13,335 nt of DNA from Gemmatimonas phototrophica (GCA_945876015.1 CAMCNM010000024.1:1-13335), one strand, 5' to 3'; shown: positions 1 through 7,632, numbered from the stretch's first letter. The notes: a model not told the origin generated them from the sequence alone. Numbers and translations: made by a program.

Positions 1-89
1 ATTTCCGTCCTCCTGAGGCTCTCCAGATCGCGGTTGAATGCTTCAGGCCATATTTCCGACTCCTTCGCCGCCGGCCGGTCGCTATTCAT
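1..89 (-). CDS. possible 5' end of a leftward gene (partial, unrecognised)
   Basis: Reading the minus strand from an ATG at 89-87 gives 29 open codons to the window edge. The peptide has a normal soluble composition (it contains WPEAFNRDLESLRR) and mostly G/C third positions. I do not recognise a family. The Shine-Dalgarno for this ATG is poor: GGAG lies only two bases away. A competing reading is that this stretch is leader. A perfect AGGAGG occurs on the minus strand at 14-9, and if the base beyond the edge is G, an ATG would start at position 2 with six-base spacing. Either way the sequence suggests a gene divergent from dxs, but which start is real cannot be decided here. Confidence 0.3.
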   Translation of the reverse strand, partial: MNSDRPAAKESEIWPEAFNRDLESLRRTE

Positions 90-251
90 CGCTCCGTTCG
101 CTCTCCGCAGCCCAGCGTGACGAGACGCGGTTCTGCCACGGGCAGCTAGACCCCGGGGATCCCCCGAGAATGTCGGGACGGCTGCGCTCAACAGCCGATC
201 CTGCTTAGATTTAACGGTCTGGAAGGTGGCGCCACGCCCTGGAGACTCCTG
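90..251. other. intergenic region upstream of dxs
   Basis: No gene is seen here. The stretch contains a short hairpin (CTGCC 133-137 with GGCAG 141-145), a GGGGATCCCC palindrome (155-164), and a second small stem (GGCTG 180-184 with CAGCC 192-196). An AT-rich island holds a possible -10, TAGATT, at 206-211, but no convincing -35 precedes it at the right distance. It is the likely place for the dxs promoter. I see no riboswitch fold. Confidence 0.4.
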
Positions 252-2183
252 GTGGCTTCGATTCTCGATCGCATCGCTGGACCCGCCGACATCCGCGCCC
301 TCTCCCGGGACGAGCTGCACCAGCTCGTCAAGGAAGTGCGGGAGCGGCACATCGACGTCGTCGCCGAGAAGGGAGGCCACTTCGGGGCCACCCTCGGAGT
401 CGCCGAACTCACGGTGGCGCTTCATCACGTCTACGAGACGCCGCGCGACAAGGTGGTCTGGGACACCGGCCACCAGTCGTACATCCATAAGATCCTGACC
501 GGGCGGAACGAGCGCTTCCCCACGATCCGCACGCGGCATGGGCTCGCCCCGTTCCTGCGTCGGGACGAGTCGGAGTACGACGTTTTCGGCGCGGGGCACG
601 CCGCCACGTCGGTTTCGGCCGCGTGGGGCATCGCGACGGCGCGCGACCTGAACGGCGACGACTTCAAAGTCGTCGCGCTGATCGGCGACGGCGCGATCAC
701 GTGCGGGCTGGCCTACGAGGCGCTCAACAACTCCGGCCACACCAAGCGCGACTTCACGGTCATCCTGAACGACAACGACATGTCGATCGGCCCCGCGGTC
801 GGGGCGATGAACAAGTATCTGACCGGCATGATCACGAATCCCGCGTACAACAAGGTGCGCAGCCTCGTGAAGGAAGCGCTGCACCGCGTGCCGACCAGCT
901 TCGGCGCTCTGATGGAGGAGGTCGCGGGCCGCCTCGAGGAAAGCATGAAGCACATGCTCACCCCCGGGATGATCTTCGAGGAGCTGGGCTTCCGCTACGT
1001 GGGCCCCGTCGATGGCCACGACCTGGACGCGCTGGTCGAGACGCTCGGCCGCGTGCGGAACCTGTCGGGCCCGCTGCTCGTGCACGTGATCACTCAGAAG
1101 GGGAAGGGCTTCCACCTGGCGGAGGAGGATCCCTGGACGTGGCACGCCGCGAGCCCGTTCGACAAGATCACCGGGCACGGAAAGAAGAAGGTGTCGGCGA
1201 CGCCGACCCTCCCGCGCTACCAGAAGGTCTTCGGCACGGGACTCACCGAGCTCGCGGGCGAGAACAAGAAGATCATCGCTATCACCGCGGCGATGCCCGA
1301 TGGGACCAGCACGGACATCTTCTCGAAGGCCTATCCCGACCGGTACTTCGACGTCGGGATCGCCGAGGCGCACGGGGTCACGTTCGCCGCTGGCCTGGCG
1401 ACCGAAGGGATCCGGCCGGTCGTCGCGATCTACTCGACCTTCCTGCAGCGCGCGTTCGACTCGATCGTGCACGACGTCGCGCTCCAGGATCTCCCTGTGA
1501 TCTTCTGCATGGATCGCGCGGGCATCGCGGGCGAGGACGGACCCACGCACCACGGCGCGTTCGACATCTGCTACATGTTGTGTGTGCCGGGCATGACCGT
1601 GACGGCTCCCAAGGACGGCATCGAGATGCTCGGGCTGCTGCGCACGGCTGTCGGTCATATGACCGGCCCGTTCAGCATCCGCTGGCCGCGGGACGCCGTT
1701 CCCGCCGAGGTGCCCGCCATCGCGCAGATCGCCTCGGTCCCCTATGGCACCTGGGAGGTTCTGCGGAAGGGGGAGGGGATCGCCATCCTAGCCACCGGCA
1801 CGATGGTCGCGCCCGCGCTCGAGGCCGCGGCCAAGCTCGGCGAGGACCGGATCAACGCCACCGTGGTGAACTGCCGCTACTTGAAGCCGTACGACCGCGC
1901 GGTCTTCGAGCAGGTGGTGCGGAGCCACGCGGCCGTGCTGACTCTCGAGGAGGGGGCACTCGTGAACGGCTTCGGCGCTTACATGGCGCGCGAGATCGAC
2001 GTGTTCGCCGGCTCCCGCGCGGTTCGGGTGGACTCGATGGGACTGCCGGACCGCTTCATCGAGCACGGCACGCGCGAGGAGCTTCTCGCCGAAGTCGGGC
2101 TCACGACCGCGGGGATCGTCGCGCGGGTGCGAAGCCTCGCCGAGACGACTCCGATTCGGCGGGCGGCGCTGGAGAGCGCTTGA
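252..2183 (+). CDS. dxs: 1-deoxy-D-xylulose-5-phosphate synthase
   Basis: This thiamine-diphosphate enzyme condenses pyruvate with glyceraldehyde 3-phosphate to give DXP, the first step of the MEP isoprenoid route; DXP also feeds thiamine and pyridoxal synthesis. The 643 residues match the usual family length of about 620-640. Visible landmarks are His43 in the GGHFGATLG loop, the ThDP/Mg motif from GDG (145-147) to NDN (173-175), and FDVGIAEAH with the catalytic Glu372. The segments YSTFLQRAFDSI and DRAGIAGEDGPTHHGAFD belong to the transketolase pyrimidine domain. The C-terminal transketolase domain ends the protein. The Gln usually found in IAEQH is Ala here, a minor change. The start is GTG 252, with GGAG at 241-244 seven bases upstream. 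The stop overlaps the nadK start, which implies translational coupling. Confidence 0.97.
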   Translation: MASILDRIAGPADIRALSRDELHQLVKEVRERHIDVVAEKGGHFGATLGVAELTVALHHVYETPRDKVVWDTGHQSYIHKILTGRNERFPTIRTRHGLAPFLRRDESEYDVFGAGHAATSVSAAWGIATARDLNGDDFKVVALIGDGAITCGLAYEALNNSGHTKRDFTVILNDNDMSIGPAVGAMNKYLTGMITNPAYNKVRSLVKEALHRVPTSFGALMEEVAGRLEESMKHMLTPGMIFEELGFRYVGPVDGHDLDALVETLGRVRNLSGPLLVHVITQKGKGFHLAEEDPWTWHAASPFDKITGHGKKKVSATPTLPRYQKVFGTGLTELAGENKKIIAITAAMPDGTSTDIFSKAYPDRYFDVGIAEAHGVTFAAGLATEGIRPVVAIYSTFLQRAFDSIVHDVALQDLPVIFCMDRAGIAGEDGPTHHGAFDICYMLCVPGMTVTAPKDGIEMLGLLRTAVGHMTGPFSIRWPRDAVPAEVPAIAQIASVPYGTWEVLRKGEGIAILATGTMVAPALEAAAKLGEDRINATVVNCRYLKPYDRAVFEQVVRSHAAVLTLEEGALVNGFGAYMAREIDVFAGSRAVRVDSMGLPDRFIEHGTREELLAEVGLTTAGIVARVRSLAETTPIRRAALESA

Positions 2184-3076
2184 CCGAACCCGCTCCCCGG
2201 CGGATCGGAGTCGTTGCCCGCGAGCGCCAGGAGGGGCTGGACCGGCTGCTCGATCAGGTGCGCAGGGCCACCGAGGCGCGCGGGATGGAGGTGCGCTTCG
2301 AGCGCGCGATCGCGGACTACACGCCGGGGGCGGTCGCCCTCGATCTGGACGCCGAGCCGGTCGATCTGATCCTGACCCTCGGCGGCGACGGCACGCTGCT
2401 CCGCGCCGCACGCATGGTCATGCCGTATCAGATCCCGCTCCTCGGCTTGAATCTCGGGAATCTCGGATTCCTCACGTCGGGGGGCGCGGGTGATCTCGAG
2501 ACCGTGCTCGACAGCCTGGTGGCCGGAGACTACTTCCTCGACCACCGCGTCACGCTCAAGGCGTGGGTTCTCGACCAGCACGGCGCCGAGGTGGACGAGC
2601 ACCACGCCCTGAACGACTTCGTCATCCACAAGGCGGCGGTGGCGGCGCGGGTCACCCGCCTCGAGCTCTCGGTCGAGGGCGGGCAGCGCCGCGAAGAGAT
2701 CGGCAGCTTCACCGGGGACGGCGTCATCCTTGCGAGCCCCACCGGTTCGACCGCGTACTCGGTCTCGGCCGGCGGACCAATCGTGCACCCCCAGATGGAG
2801 TGCATGGTCGTCACCCCGATCTGCCCCCACACCCTGGCTGTGCGGCCGCTCGTCATTCCCGCCACGCGGAAGATCACGGTGCGCGCGGCCGATCCCGATC
2901 AGGACCTGATCCTGACGGTGGACGGCCAGGAAGTGCGTGGCCTGGGCTCCGGCGAGGCGGTGCGCGTCGAGCGTGGGGACCACGAGATCCGGCTCGTGCG
3001 GTTCACCGGCCAGACCTTCTTCTCCACGCTGCGCCGGAAGATGGCCTGGGCCGCCCGCGCCAACGACGGTCCTTAG
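2180..3076 (+). CDS. nadK: NAD kinase (ATP-NAD kinase)
   Basis: It phosphorylates NAD+ to NADP+ in the cytoplasm, supplying the NADPH used by the MEP pathway among others. The 298 residues show the family signatures in order: GGDGT at 68-72, GLNLGNLGFLT at 89-99, ALNDFVIHK at 143-151, and GDGVILASPTGSTAYSVSAG from 179. The more usual NE pair of the third motif is ND here. The open frame runs back to 623 through dxs, but that part is an Arg-rich shadow. The start is TTG 2180, overlapping the dxs TGA as TTGA, with GGAG at 2171-2174 five bases away. That geometry and the homologous N-terminus (RIGVVAR) fix the start. It is co-transcribed with dxs. In many bacteria tlyA sits between the two, and it is absent here. 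Confidence 0.95.
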   Translation: MTEPAPRRIGVVARERQEGLDRLLDQVRRATEARGMEVRFERAIADYTPGAVALDLDAEPVDLILTLGGDGTLLRAARMVMPYQIPLLGLNLGNLGFLTSGGAGDLETVLDSLVAGDYFLDHRVTLKAWVLDQHGAEVDEHHALNDFVIHKAAVAARVTRLELSVEGGQRREEIGSFTGDGVILASPTGSTAYSVSAGGPIVHPQMECMVVTPICPHTLAVRPLVIPATRKITVRAADPDQDLILTVDGQEVRGLGSGEAVRVERGDHEIRLVRFTGQTFFSTLRRKMAWAARANDGP

Positions 3077-3148
3077 CGCTTCTTCGCGCTCATGGGGATG
3101 GCCTGGTTCCTCACGTGACGCGAGGGTCAATGGGGCTCGCGCACCCAT

Positions 3149-3177
3149 TTGGCAGGCCCCCCGGGCGGATCTATGAT
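3149..3177 (+). promoter_or_regulatory. sigma70-type promoter for recN
   Basis: TTGGCA at 3149-3154 and TATGAT at 3172-3177 are each one base off consensus and are separated by exactly 17 bp. The predicted transcription start is near 3184, leaving a leader of about 35 bases before the GTG at 3219. The -10 overlaps the upstream TTG at 3177, which argues against that TTG as the recN start. I see no LexA-type palindrome around it. Confidence 0.6.
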
Positions 3178-3218
3178 TGTGCCGTGATGCCACCCTTCCT
3201 TTCGACGTTTCTCCGCCC

Positions 3219-4907
3219 GTGCTGACCCAGCTCCGCGTGCGCGACTACGCCGTCCTGGACGACGTGACGCTCGATCTGGGCGGCGGCCTGTCCGCCCTGT
3301 CCGGGGAGACCGGGGCGGGGAAATCGCTCATCGTGGGGGCACTCTCGCTGCTGCTCGGGGAGCGCGCTGCGTCCGAGGCGGTGCGGACGGGCGCCGAGCG
3401 CGCGGTGGTCGAGGGTGTCTTCGAGATCGCGGCGCATGCGACCCTGCTCGCGCGCCTGGCCGAGCTCGGTATCGAGCCCGACGACGGGCTGCTCATCCTC
3501 AAGCGCGAGGTCGCGGCCGGTGGCCGCAGCCGCGCCTGGGTGAACGGATCGCCCGCCACGGTCGCGACGCTGACCGATCTGGGCTCGCTGCTGGTGGACC
3601 TGCACGGGCAGCACGACCATCAGGCGCTGCTCCATCCGGACGAGCAGCGCCGCATCCTCGACGCGTTTGCGGGATCGGCCGACGTCGCGGCCGAGGTCGC
3701 GGAGCGATTCGCCGAGAGGAGCCGACTGCGTGCGGCGCTCGATCAGGCCGGGGCCCGGCGCGGCGAGCTGGAGGCGCGCGCGGACTTCCTGCGCTTCCAG
3801 CGCGACGAGATCGTGGGCGCGAAGCTCGAGGCCGCGGAGGATCGGGCGCACGAGGACGAGCGCCGACGCCTCGAGCACGCGGGCGAGCTCGCGCGCGAGA
3901 CGGGGCTGCTCCACGAGCAGCTCTACGGGGGTGAGGACGCGCTTTCGGACCAGCTGGCGGCCGCGCGCACCACGCTCGAGCGGCTCGCCCGGCTCGACCC
4001 GACGCTCGAGGAGACCTCCGCGTTGCTCGAGACCGCGTATCAGCAGGTCGTCGAGGCGGGGATCAGGCTCGGTGAGTACGCGGGGAGCGTCGAGCACGAT
4101 CCGTCGCGGCTGGAATGGATCTGGACCCGCCTCGATCAAGTCTTCCGCCTGAAGAAGAAGTACGGGCCCGAGCTGGGCGACGTCGTGGAGACCGGCCGCA
4201 GGGTGTCCGCGGAGCTGGACGAGCTCGAGGGCGCGAGCTTCGACCTCGATCGGCTGCGCGGTGACGTCGAGGCGGCCGGGGCTCGGCTGACCGAGGCTGC
4301 GGCGCGGCTCACGCGTGCGCGGCGCGCGGCGGCCAAGCGGCTCCAGGGTGCGGTCGAGACGCTCCTCCCGGAGCTCGGGATGCCGGGCGGGACGTTCCTG
4401 GTCGCGCTCGATGCGCTGCCCGAGGCCGGGTCGGGAGGGGCCGAGTCGGTCGAGCTCCGCATCTCGGTGAACGCGGGCTTCGAGCCGCGCGCGCTCCGGA
4501 GGGTGGCGAGCGGCGGCGAGCTGTCACGTGTGATGCTCGCGCTCAAGACCGTGCTCGCGGCAGTCGATCGCGTGCCCACGCTGGTGTTCGACGAGATCGA
4601 CGCGGGCATCGGCGGGGCGGTCGCGGCCGCCGTGGCCGCCAAGCTCGGGGACGTGGCGGAAAGCCACCAGGTTCTTGTGGTGACCCACCTGCCGCAGCTC
4701 GCCTCGCGCGCCCACGGCCACCTGCTGGTCGAGAAGGCATCGCGGCGCGGCATGGCGACGACCCGGGTGCGCGCGCTCGAAGGAGAAGAGCGTGTGCAGG
4801 AGATCGCGCGCATGCTGGGAGGCGACCCCGAGTCCGCGCGGTCGCGCGAGCACGCGCGGGAGATGCTCGGCATGACGGCCCGAACCGTGGGCCAGAAAGC
4901 CGGCTAG
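3219..4907 (+). CDS. recN: DNA repair ATPase RecN
   Basis: This is an SMC-like ATPase that acts on double-strand breaks in recombinational repair. From GTG 3219 it has 562 residues, close to the family norm of about 553. The head begins MLTQLRVRDYAVLDDV and has Walker A GETGAGKS at 29-36. The RecN hallmark LHGQHDHQ (GQHDHQ at 130-135) follows, then a long Glu/Arg/Ala-rich coiled-coil region. The second half carries the signature ASGGELSR (430-437), Walker B LVFDEIDAG with D458/E459, and the switch His490 in VVTHLPQLA. A longer reading from TTG 3177 is open, but it would start inside the promoter -10. No clear Shine-Dalgarno precedes either start. It follows nadK by 142 bp, and argR, often found between them, is missing. 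Its stop shares CTAG with the converging gene. Confidence 0.95.
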   Translation: MLTQLRVRDYAVLDDVTLDLGGGLSALSGETGAGKSLIVGALSLLLGERAASEAVRTGAERAVVEGVFEIAAHATLLARLAELGIEPDDGLLILKREVAAGGRSRAWVNGSPATVATLTDLGSLLVDLHGQHDHQALLHPDEQRRILDAFAGSADVAAEVAERFAERSRLRAALDQAGARRGELEARADFLRFQRDEIVGAKLEAAEDRAHEDERRRLEHAGELARETGLLHEQLYGGEDALSDQLAAARTTLERLARLDPTLEETSALLETAYQQVVEAGIRLGEYAGSVEHDPSRLEWIWTRLDQVFRLKKKYGPELGDVVETGRRVSAELDELEGASFDLDRLRGDVEAAGARLTEAAARLTRARRAAAKRLQGAVETLLPELGMPGGTFLVALDALPEAGSGGAESVELRISVNAGFEPRALRRVASGGELSRVMLALKTVLAAVDRVPTLVFDEIDAGIGGAVAAAVAAKLGDVAESHQVLVVTHLPQLASRAHGHLLVEKASRRGMATTRVRALEGEERVQEIARMLGGDPESARSREHAREMLGMTARTVGQKAG

Positions 4908-6502
4908 CGCGCTCCCGCGGGCGTCGGCTCGGCGCCCCAGATCCGCCAGAAGAGCCGCGCGGTCGCCTCCATGCGGAGTCCGTCGGGGTTCATGCCGCCG
5001 CTTCCGGCTACTGCTTTGCGGACCGACACGCGCGCCTCGAACGGAAAGCTCGTCCGTCCTTCCTTCCACGACCCGAGCGTAGAGAAGGCGAGGCCCGCGC
5101 CGATCTCCTGCGCGGTCTCTGCGGTCTCCCGCTCGAGATCAGCCGCCGAGAATGGGCTCGGCACAGCCTGGAGCAGCTCGTAGCTGTCCCGGTCCTTGTG
5201 GTAGAACCGGTAGAGCGCGCCGATCGCGAACGCGTCCGTGAGGTGCCACCGCGGCGCCAAGTCGAACTGCCGGTAGCTGCCCGGTGTCCAACGGGTCGGG
5301 ACGCGCGTGTAGAACGGCGCCATCATCATCTCGGGAGGCGCGACCCGGCGCACCACGTCGGTCGGTCGCTGCACTCCGTAGCCCGCCTCGGCGTGGAGTC
5401 CGACGCGGCCCACCCGCACGTCGGCGAACGCGCTCAGCTCGACGTCGAGCTGGCCGTCGCCCGTACCGAGGTCGAGCGGGACGTCGGGATGGTCCACGGT
5501 TCCGGTCGGGAGGCGCACCAGCGCCTGGCCGCCCGCCTGATAGCGGATCCGCGCAGGAGCGCGCGCCGAATCCCGAACCTCGCCGTGGAGCGCGCGCAGC
5601 GCCGCGCTCAGCTCGACGTCGCCGACCCGCCATCCGGTCGCGGTGTTCTCGAACGGACTTACCAGGAAGAGCCCGGCCGCCGGATCGGTCAGCCCCTGAC
5701 GAACGCTCGTCTGCGTGACTGGGGCGGCCGCGAGCGGAGCGGCGCCCGGAGTGGCGACTCCTGGAGCCTTAGCCTGGATCTCGGTGCGAAAGCCGTTCAT
5801 GCGCTGCTGGAGTGCGCCCCCCGCGGGCGAGCCGGCCGTCACGAATACGGGAGAGACGCCGTAGGCGGTCGCCAGCCCTCCCGCGAACGTCGTGTACCGG
5901 GCGAGCAGATCGACCAGGCCAGGGCAGCTGGCACCGGACGCGGCCCCGTTCGGGCAACTCTGCGCGACGCGCTGCTGGAGCGCGCCCCGGCTGGAGTCGA
6001 GCGTGCCCAGGAAGGCGGCCGCGCTGCCGTCGCCGAAGAAGAACGGGTTCGGGCCGAGGTTGGTCCCTGGGAGGGCGCGGAAGTCGAAGGCGACCTCCGT
6101 GCGCGCGCTGACCAAGGGGACGTTCGCCCCGATCGTCAGCCAATCGAAAACGCCGAGCGCCAAGCCCAGGTTGACGCGTGAACGCTCGCGCGTGACCTCC
6201 GCTCGCGCGGACCCCAACACCAGGGTGAGGGAGGGGTCCGCCAGCGCCGAGCGCAGGAGCTGCTGGAGGTCCGCGACCGGCACGAGCGGCTGGTTCTCGA
6301 GGTCGAATCCCAGCGGCTCCGAGCCGTCCTCGCCGAAGCGGCGTTCCCACAGGTGGAAGGTGGGGGCCACCTCGATCCGGAGCCTACCCGATGGGGAGAG
6401 GACACTCTCCGCCATCTGGGCCTGGGCGGGGTGGGGGGCTCCCAGGAGGACCGACGCGATCAGAAACGGGGCGAGGAGCGCGCTCTGGGCGACTCGGGAC
6501 AT
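4904..6502 (-). CDS. secreted, probable outer-membrane beta-barrel protein, family unknown
   Basis: The 532-residue product starts with a classical signal peptide: a basic N-terminus, a hydrophobic core near residues 8-21, and AQA at 26-28 before the predicted cut. The mature part has many alternating, aromatic-bordered segments such as WLTIGANVPLVSA, VGLHAEAGYGVQ and AFAIGALYRFYHK. It ends in an amphipathic strand (LRMEATARLFWRIW), as expected for a barrel resembling FadL/OMPP1-like or MetA-pathway transporters. A low-complexity Ala/Pro/Gly middle and one cysteine pair (SCPNGAASGASC) interrupt the barrel pattern and may be a surface loop or plug. I cannot assign a substrate. The start is ATG 6502-6500, supported by the signal peptide though it lacks a good Shine-Dalgarno. 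It converges on recN with a 4-bp overlap at the stops. Confidence 0.75.
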   Translation of the reverse strand: MSRVAQSALLAPFLIASVLLGAPHPAQAQMAESVLSPSGRLRIEVAPTFHLWERRFGEDGSEPLGFDLENQPLVPVADLQQLLRSALADPSLTLVLGSARAEVTRERSRVNLGLALGVFDWLTIGANVPLVSARTEVAFDFRALPGTNLGPNPFFFGDGSAAAFLGTLDSSRGALQQRVAQSCPNGAASGASCPGLVDLLARYTTFAGGLATAYGVSPVFVTAGSPAGGALQQRMNGFRTEIQAKAPGVATPGAAPLAAAPVTQTSVRQGLTDPAAGLFLVSPFENTATGWRVGDVELSAALRALHGEVRDSARAPARIRYQAGGQALVRLPTGTVDHPDVPLDLGTGDGQLDVELSAFADVRVGRVGLHAEAGYGVQRPTDVVRRVAPPEMMMAPFYTRVPTRWTPGSYRQFDLAPRWHLTDAFAIGALYRFYHKDRDSYELLQAVPSPFSAADLERETAETAQEIGAGLAFSTLGSWKEGRTSFPFEARVSVRKAVAGSGGMNPDGLRMEATARLFWRIWGAEPTPAGAR

Positions 6503-6603
6503 GGTGCGGAAGCGCGGCTCCGGGCTCGGAAAATTGCCAATAATTCTCCCCGACCATTGGCCTGGAGAGCGGCCTAAGATAGCGAAATTTCAGCCCCGGC
6601 GCC

Positions 6604-6632
6604 TTGACAGTCCCGAGGGGCGTTTCTACGTT
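6604..6632 (+). promoter_or_regulatory. promoter of the tRNA-Gly/tRNA-Cys block
   Basis: A perfect -35 TTGACA lies at 6604-6609. After 17 bp comes a weaker -10, TACGTT (6627-6632), which keeps the T1, A2 and T6 positions. The predicted start near 6639 would give a leader of about 11 bases before tRNA-Gly. No other gene on this strand lies nearby, so it most likely drives the tRNAs. Confidence 0.6.
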
Positions 6633-6649
6633 CTTGGTCCCACAAATCT

Positions 6650-6722
6650 GCGGGAATAGCTCAGTTGGTAGAGCATCACCTTGCCAAGGTGAGGGTCGCC
6701 GGTTCGAGTCCGGTTTCCCGCT
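6650..6722 (+). tRNA. tRNA-Gly (anticodon GCC)
   Basis: This is a complete 73-nt cloverleaf. The acceptor stem GCGGGAA pairs perfectly with TTCCCGC (6715-6721). The D stem is GCTC/GAGC. The anticodon stem TCACC/GGTGA closes the loop TTGCCAA, with anticodon GCC at 6683-6685. The T arm is GCCGG, TTCGAGT, CCGGT with one G-T pair. The discriminator is T6722. The 3' CCA is not encoded and must be added after transcription. It reads GGC and GGT codons. Confidence 0.97.
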
Positions 6723-6733
6723 TTTTTGAAGGA

Positions 6734-6767
6734 GGGGGCGGCGTCTTTTGACGACGCCCCCTTTTTT
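6734..6767 (+). terminator. intrinsic terminator between tRNA-Gly and tRNA-Cys
   Basis: The 12-base arms GGGGGCGGCGTC (6734-6745) and GACGACGCCCCC (6750-6761) pair with a single G-A mismatch (6741/6754) around a TTTT loop. Six Ts follow at 6762-6767. The T-tract is on the plus strand only, so it acts on rightward transcripts. It ends two bases before tRNA-Cys. Confidence 0.85.
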
Positions 6768-6769
6768 AT

Positions 6770-6840
6770 GGCGCCGTAGCCAAGTGGTAAGGCATAGGAC
6801 TGCAAATCCTTGATCCCCGGTTCGAATCCGGGCGGCGCCT
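6770..6840 (+). tRNA. tRNA-Cys (anticodon GCA)
   Basis: This is a 71-nt cloverleaf. The acceptor GGCGCCG pairs with CGGCGCC (6833-6839). The D stem is GCC/GGC. The anticodon loop CTGCAAA has anticodon GCA at 6802-6804, and the T arm is CCCGG, TTCGAAT, CCGGG. The first anticodon-stem pair (27-43) is a T-T mismatch, while the other four pair normally. The discriminator is T6840, which is expected for cysteinyl-tRNA synthetase recognition. CCA is not encoded. No promoter fits between this gene and the terminator just before it. Confidence 0.96.
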
Positions 6841-6843
6841 CTT

Positions 6844-6881
6844 AGGCCAGAACCCTCGAGCAGGTAGGGTTCTGGCCTTTT
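6844..6881 (+). terminator. intrinsic terminator after tRNA-Cys
   Basis: Perfect 13-base inverted arms, AGGCCAGAACCCT (6844-6856) and AGGGTTCTGGCCT (6866-6878), flank a 9-base loop. A T-rich run (TTTTCGTTT) follows. The stem starts three bases after the tRNA-Cys discriminator, so it ends the tRNA transcript. Confidence 0.85.
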
Positions 6882-7080
6882 CGTTTCCGGCAACCACGCC
6901 GGCTGCAACTTTGCCCCAGCGCCCGCGTAGGGGGCTCGATGGCGAACCCGACCCAGGATCGAGCCGTCGTCACTCGGGAGGCCGGCTTCCCACGTGTGCG
7001 CGAGGTTGGCGACCGGGCGTCTCCAGTGGCATGTTCACGAGGTACCGGACAAAGCTGTCCTGGGAGGGGAGGTCCGTGTG

Positions 7081-7632
7081 ATGCCAAATGGAACCGGTCG
7101 GATCGTGGTGGCGCTGGCGCTCGCGCTGCTCGGCTCATGCAGCGATGGCGCGGGCCCCGACGACGTCCTGACCGATGAACAGGCCCAGGCCCTCCTCTCC
7201 ATCGTTGACGCCAAGGTGAACGAGTCCAAGGAAGAGGCAGAGTTGGGCACCGGGGGGGCATTCACTGCCGTGGTGCCCTGCCTCTTCAAGGGCGAAGTAG
7301 CCACCTCGGGCAAGTACACCGAAGTGGAGGACAGCACCAAGGCGAACTACGACGTTGACATGACGATGGTCTACACGAAGTGCCGTCAGGGGTCGGACGC
7401 TAGTGTTTTCGTCATCGAGGGGACCGTCCGTGAGGTGAGCACCGACAAGTACGACCTCGTCGTGCTGTCTCGGGCGCTCGACAACCGCCTGACCGGCAAC
7501 CTCGATTGGTCCCTCGACAATGCATCAGGATCCTGCGCCATCGATCTGACCTTGGTCGTCCGGGCCAGCCCGACCACCCAATCGGTCGATGTGACGGGCA
7601 CCTTGTGCGGCGCTCCGTTCACCTCGAGCTAG
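7081..7632 (+). CDS. predicted lipoprotein of unknown function
   Basis: From ATG 7081 the product is 183 residues. A short basic N-terminus and a hydrophobic run (IVVALALALLGS) lead to the lipobox LGSC, with Cys20 as the lipidation site, so it should be an exported, membrane-anchored protein. An Asp/Gly-rich linker follows, then a mostly polar domain rich in predicted beta structure (FVIEGTVREV, YDLVVLSRAL, IDLTLVVRA). It has four further cysteines, in the segments VVPCLFK, YTKCRQG, GSCAID and GTLCGAP, enough for two disulfides. I recognise no family. The start is chosen by the AGGGGAGG Shine-Dalgarno at 7064-7072, eight bases before the ATG; the frame is open further back to GTG 6994 but without a leader signal. 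It lies 49 bp upstream of the GT-C-like gene and may share its transcript. Confidence 0.75.
   Translation: MPNGTGRIVVALALALLGSCSDGAGPDDVLTDEQAQALLSIVDAKVNESKEEAELGTGGAFTAVVPCLFKGEVATSGKYTEVEDSTKANYDVDMTMVYTKCRQGSDASVFVIEGTVREVSTDKYDLVVLSRALDNRLTGNLDWSLDNASGSCAIDLTLVVRASPTTQSVDVTGTLCGAPFTSS

Noticed and set aside
155..164. GGGGATCCCC palindrome as an operator upstream of dxs
   Set aside because: It is a single short palindrome in GC-rich DNA with no promoter overlap, which is expected by chance.
623..2179. Long open frame continuous with nadK, suggesting an 817-residue fusion protein
   Set aside because: The part before 2180 is an Arg/Gly/Pro-rich out-of-frame reading of dxs. NAD kinase homology starts exactly at the TTG with a good ribosome binding site.
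1979..3193. 404-residue minus-strand open frame opposite dxs/nadK/recN start
   Set aside because: It has His/Arg/Gly-rich composition typical of antisense to GC-rich coding DNA. It crosses gene boundaries and has no domain signs.
4136..4873. 245-residue minus-strand frame opposite recN
   Set aside because: The Ser/Ala/Arg low-complexity composition is the usual antisense of GC-rich Glu/Ala/Leu coiled-coil codons.
5198..6181. 327-residue plus-strand frame opposite the beta-barrel gene
   Set aside because: The minus-strand product has a proper signal peptide and strand pattern, whereas the plus frame is Arg/Gly-rich shadow.
6650..6840. tRNA block as an integration site for a mobile element
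   Set aside because: No integrase, direct repeat of a tRNA 3' end or phage/ICE gene is seen on either side.
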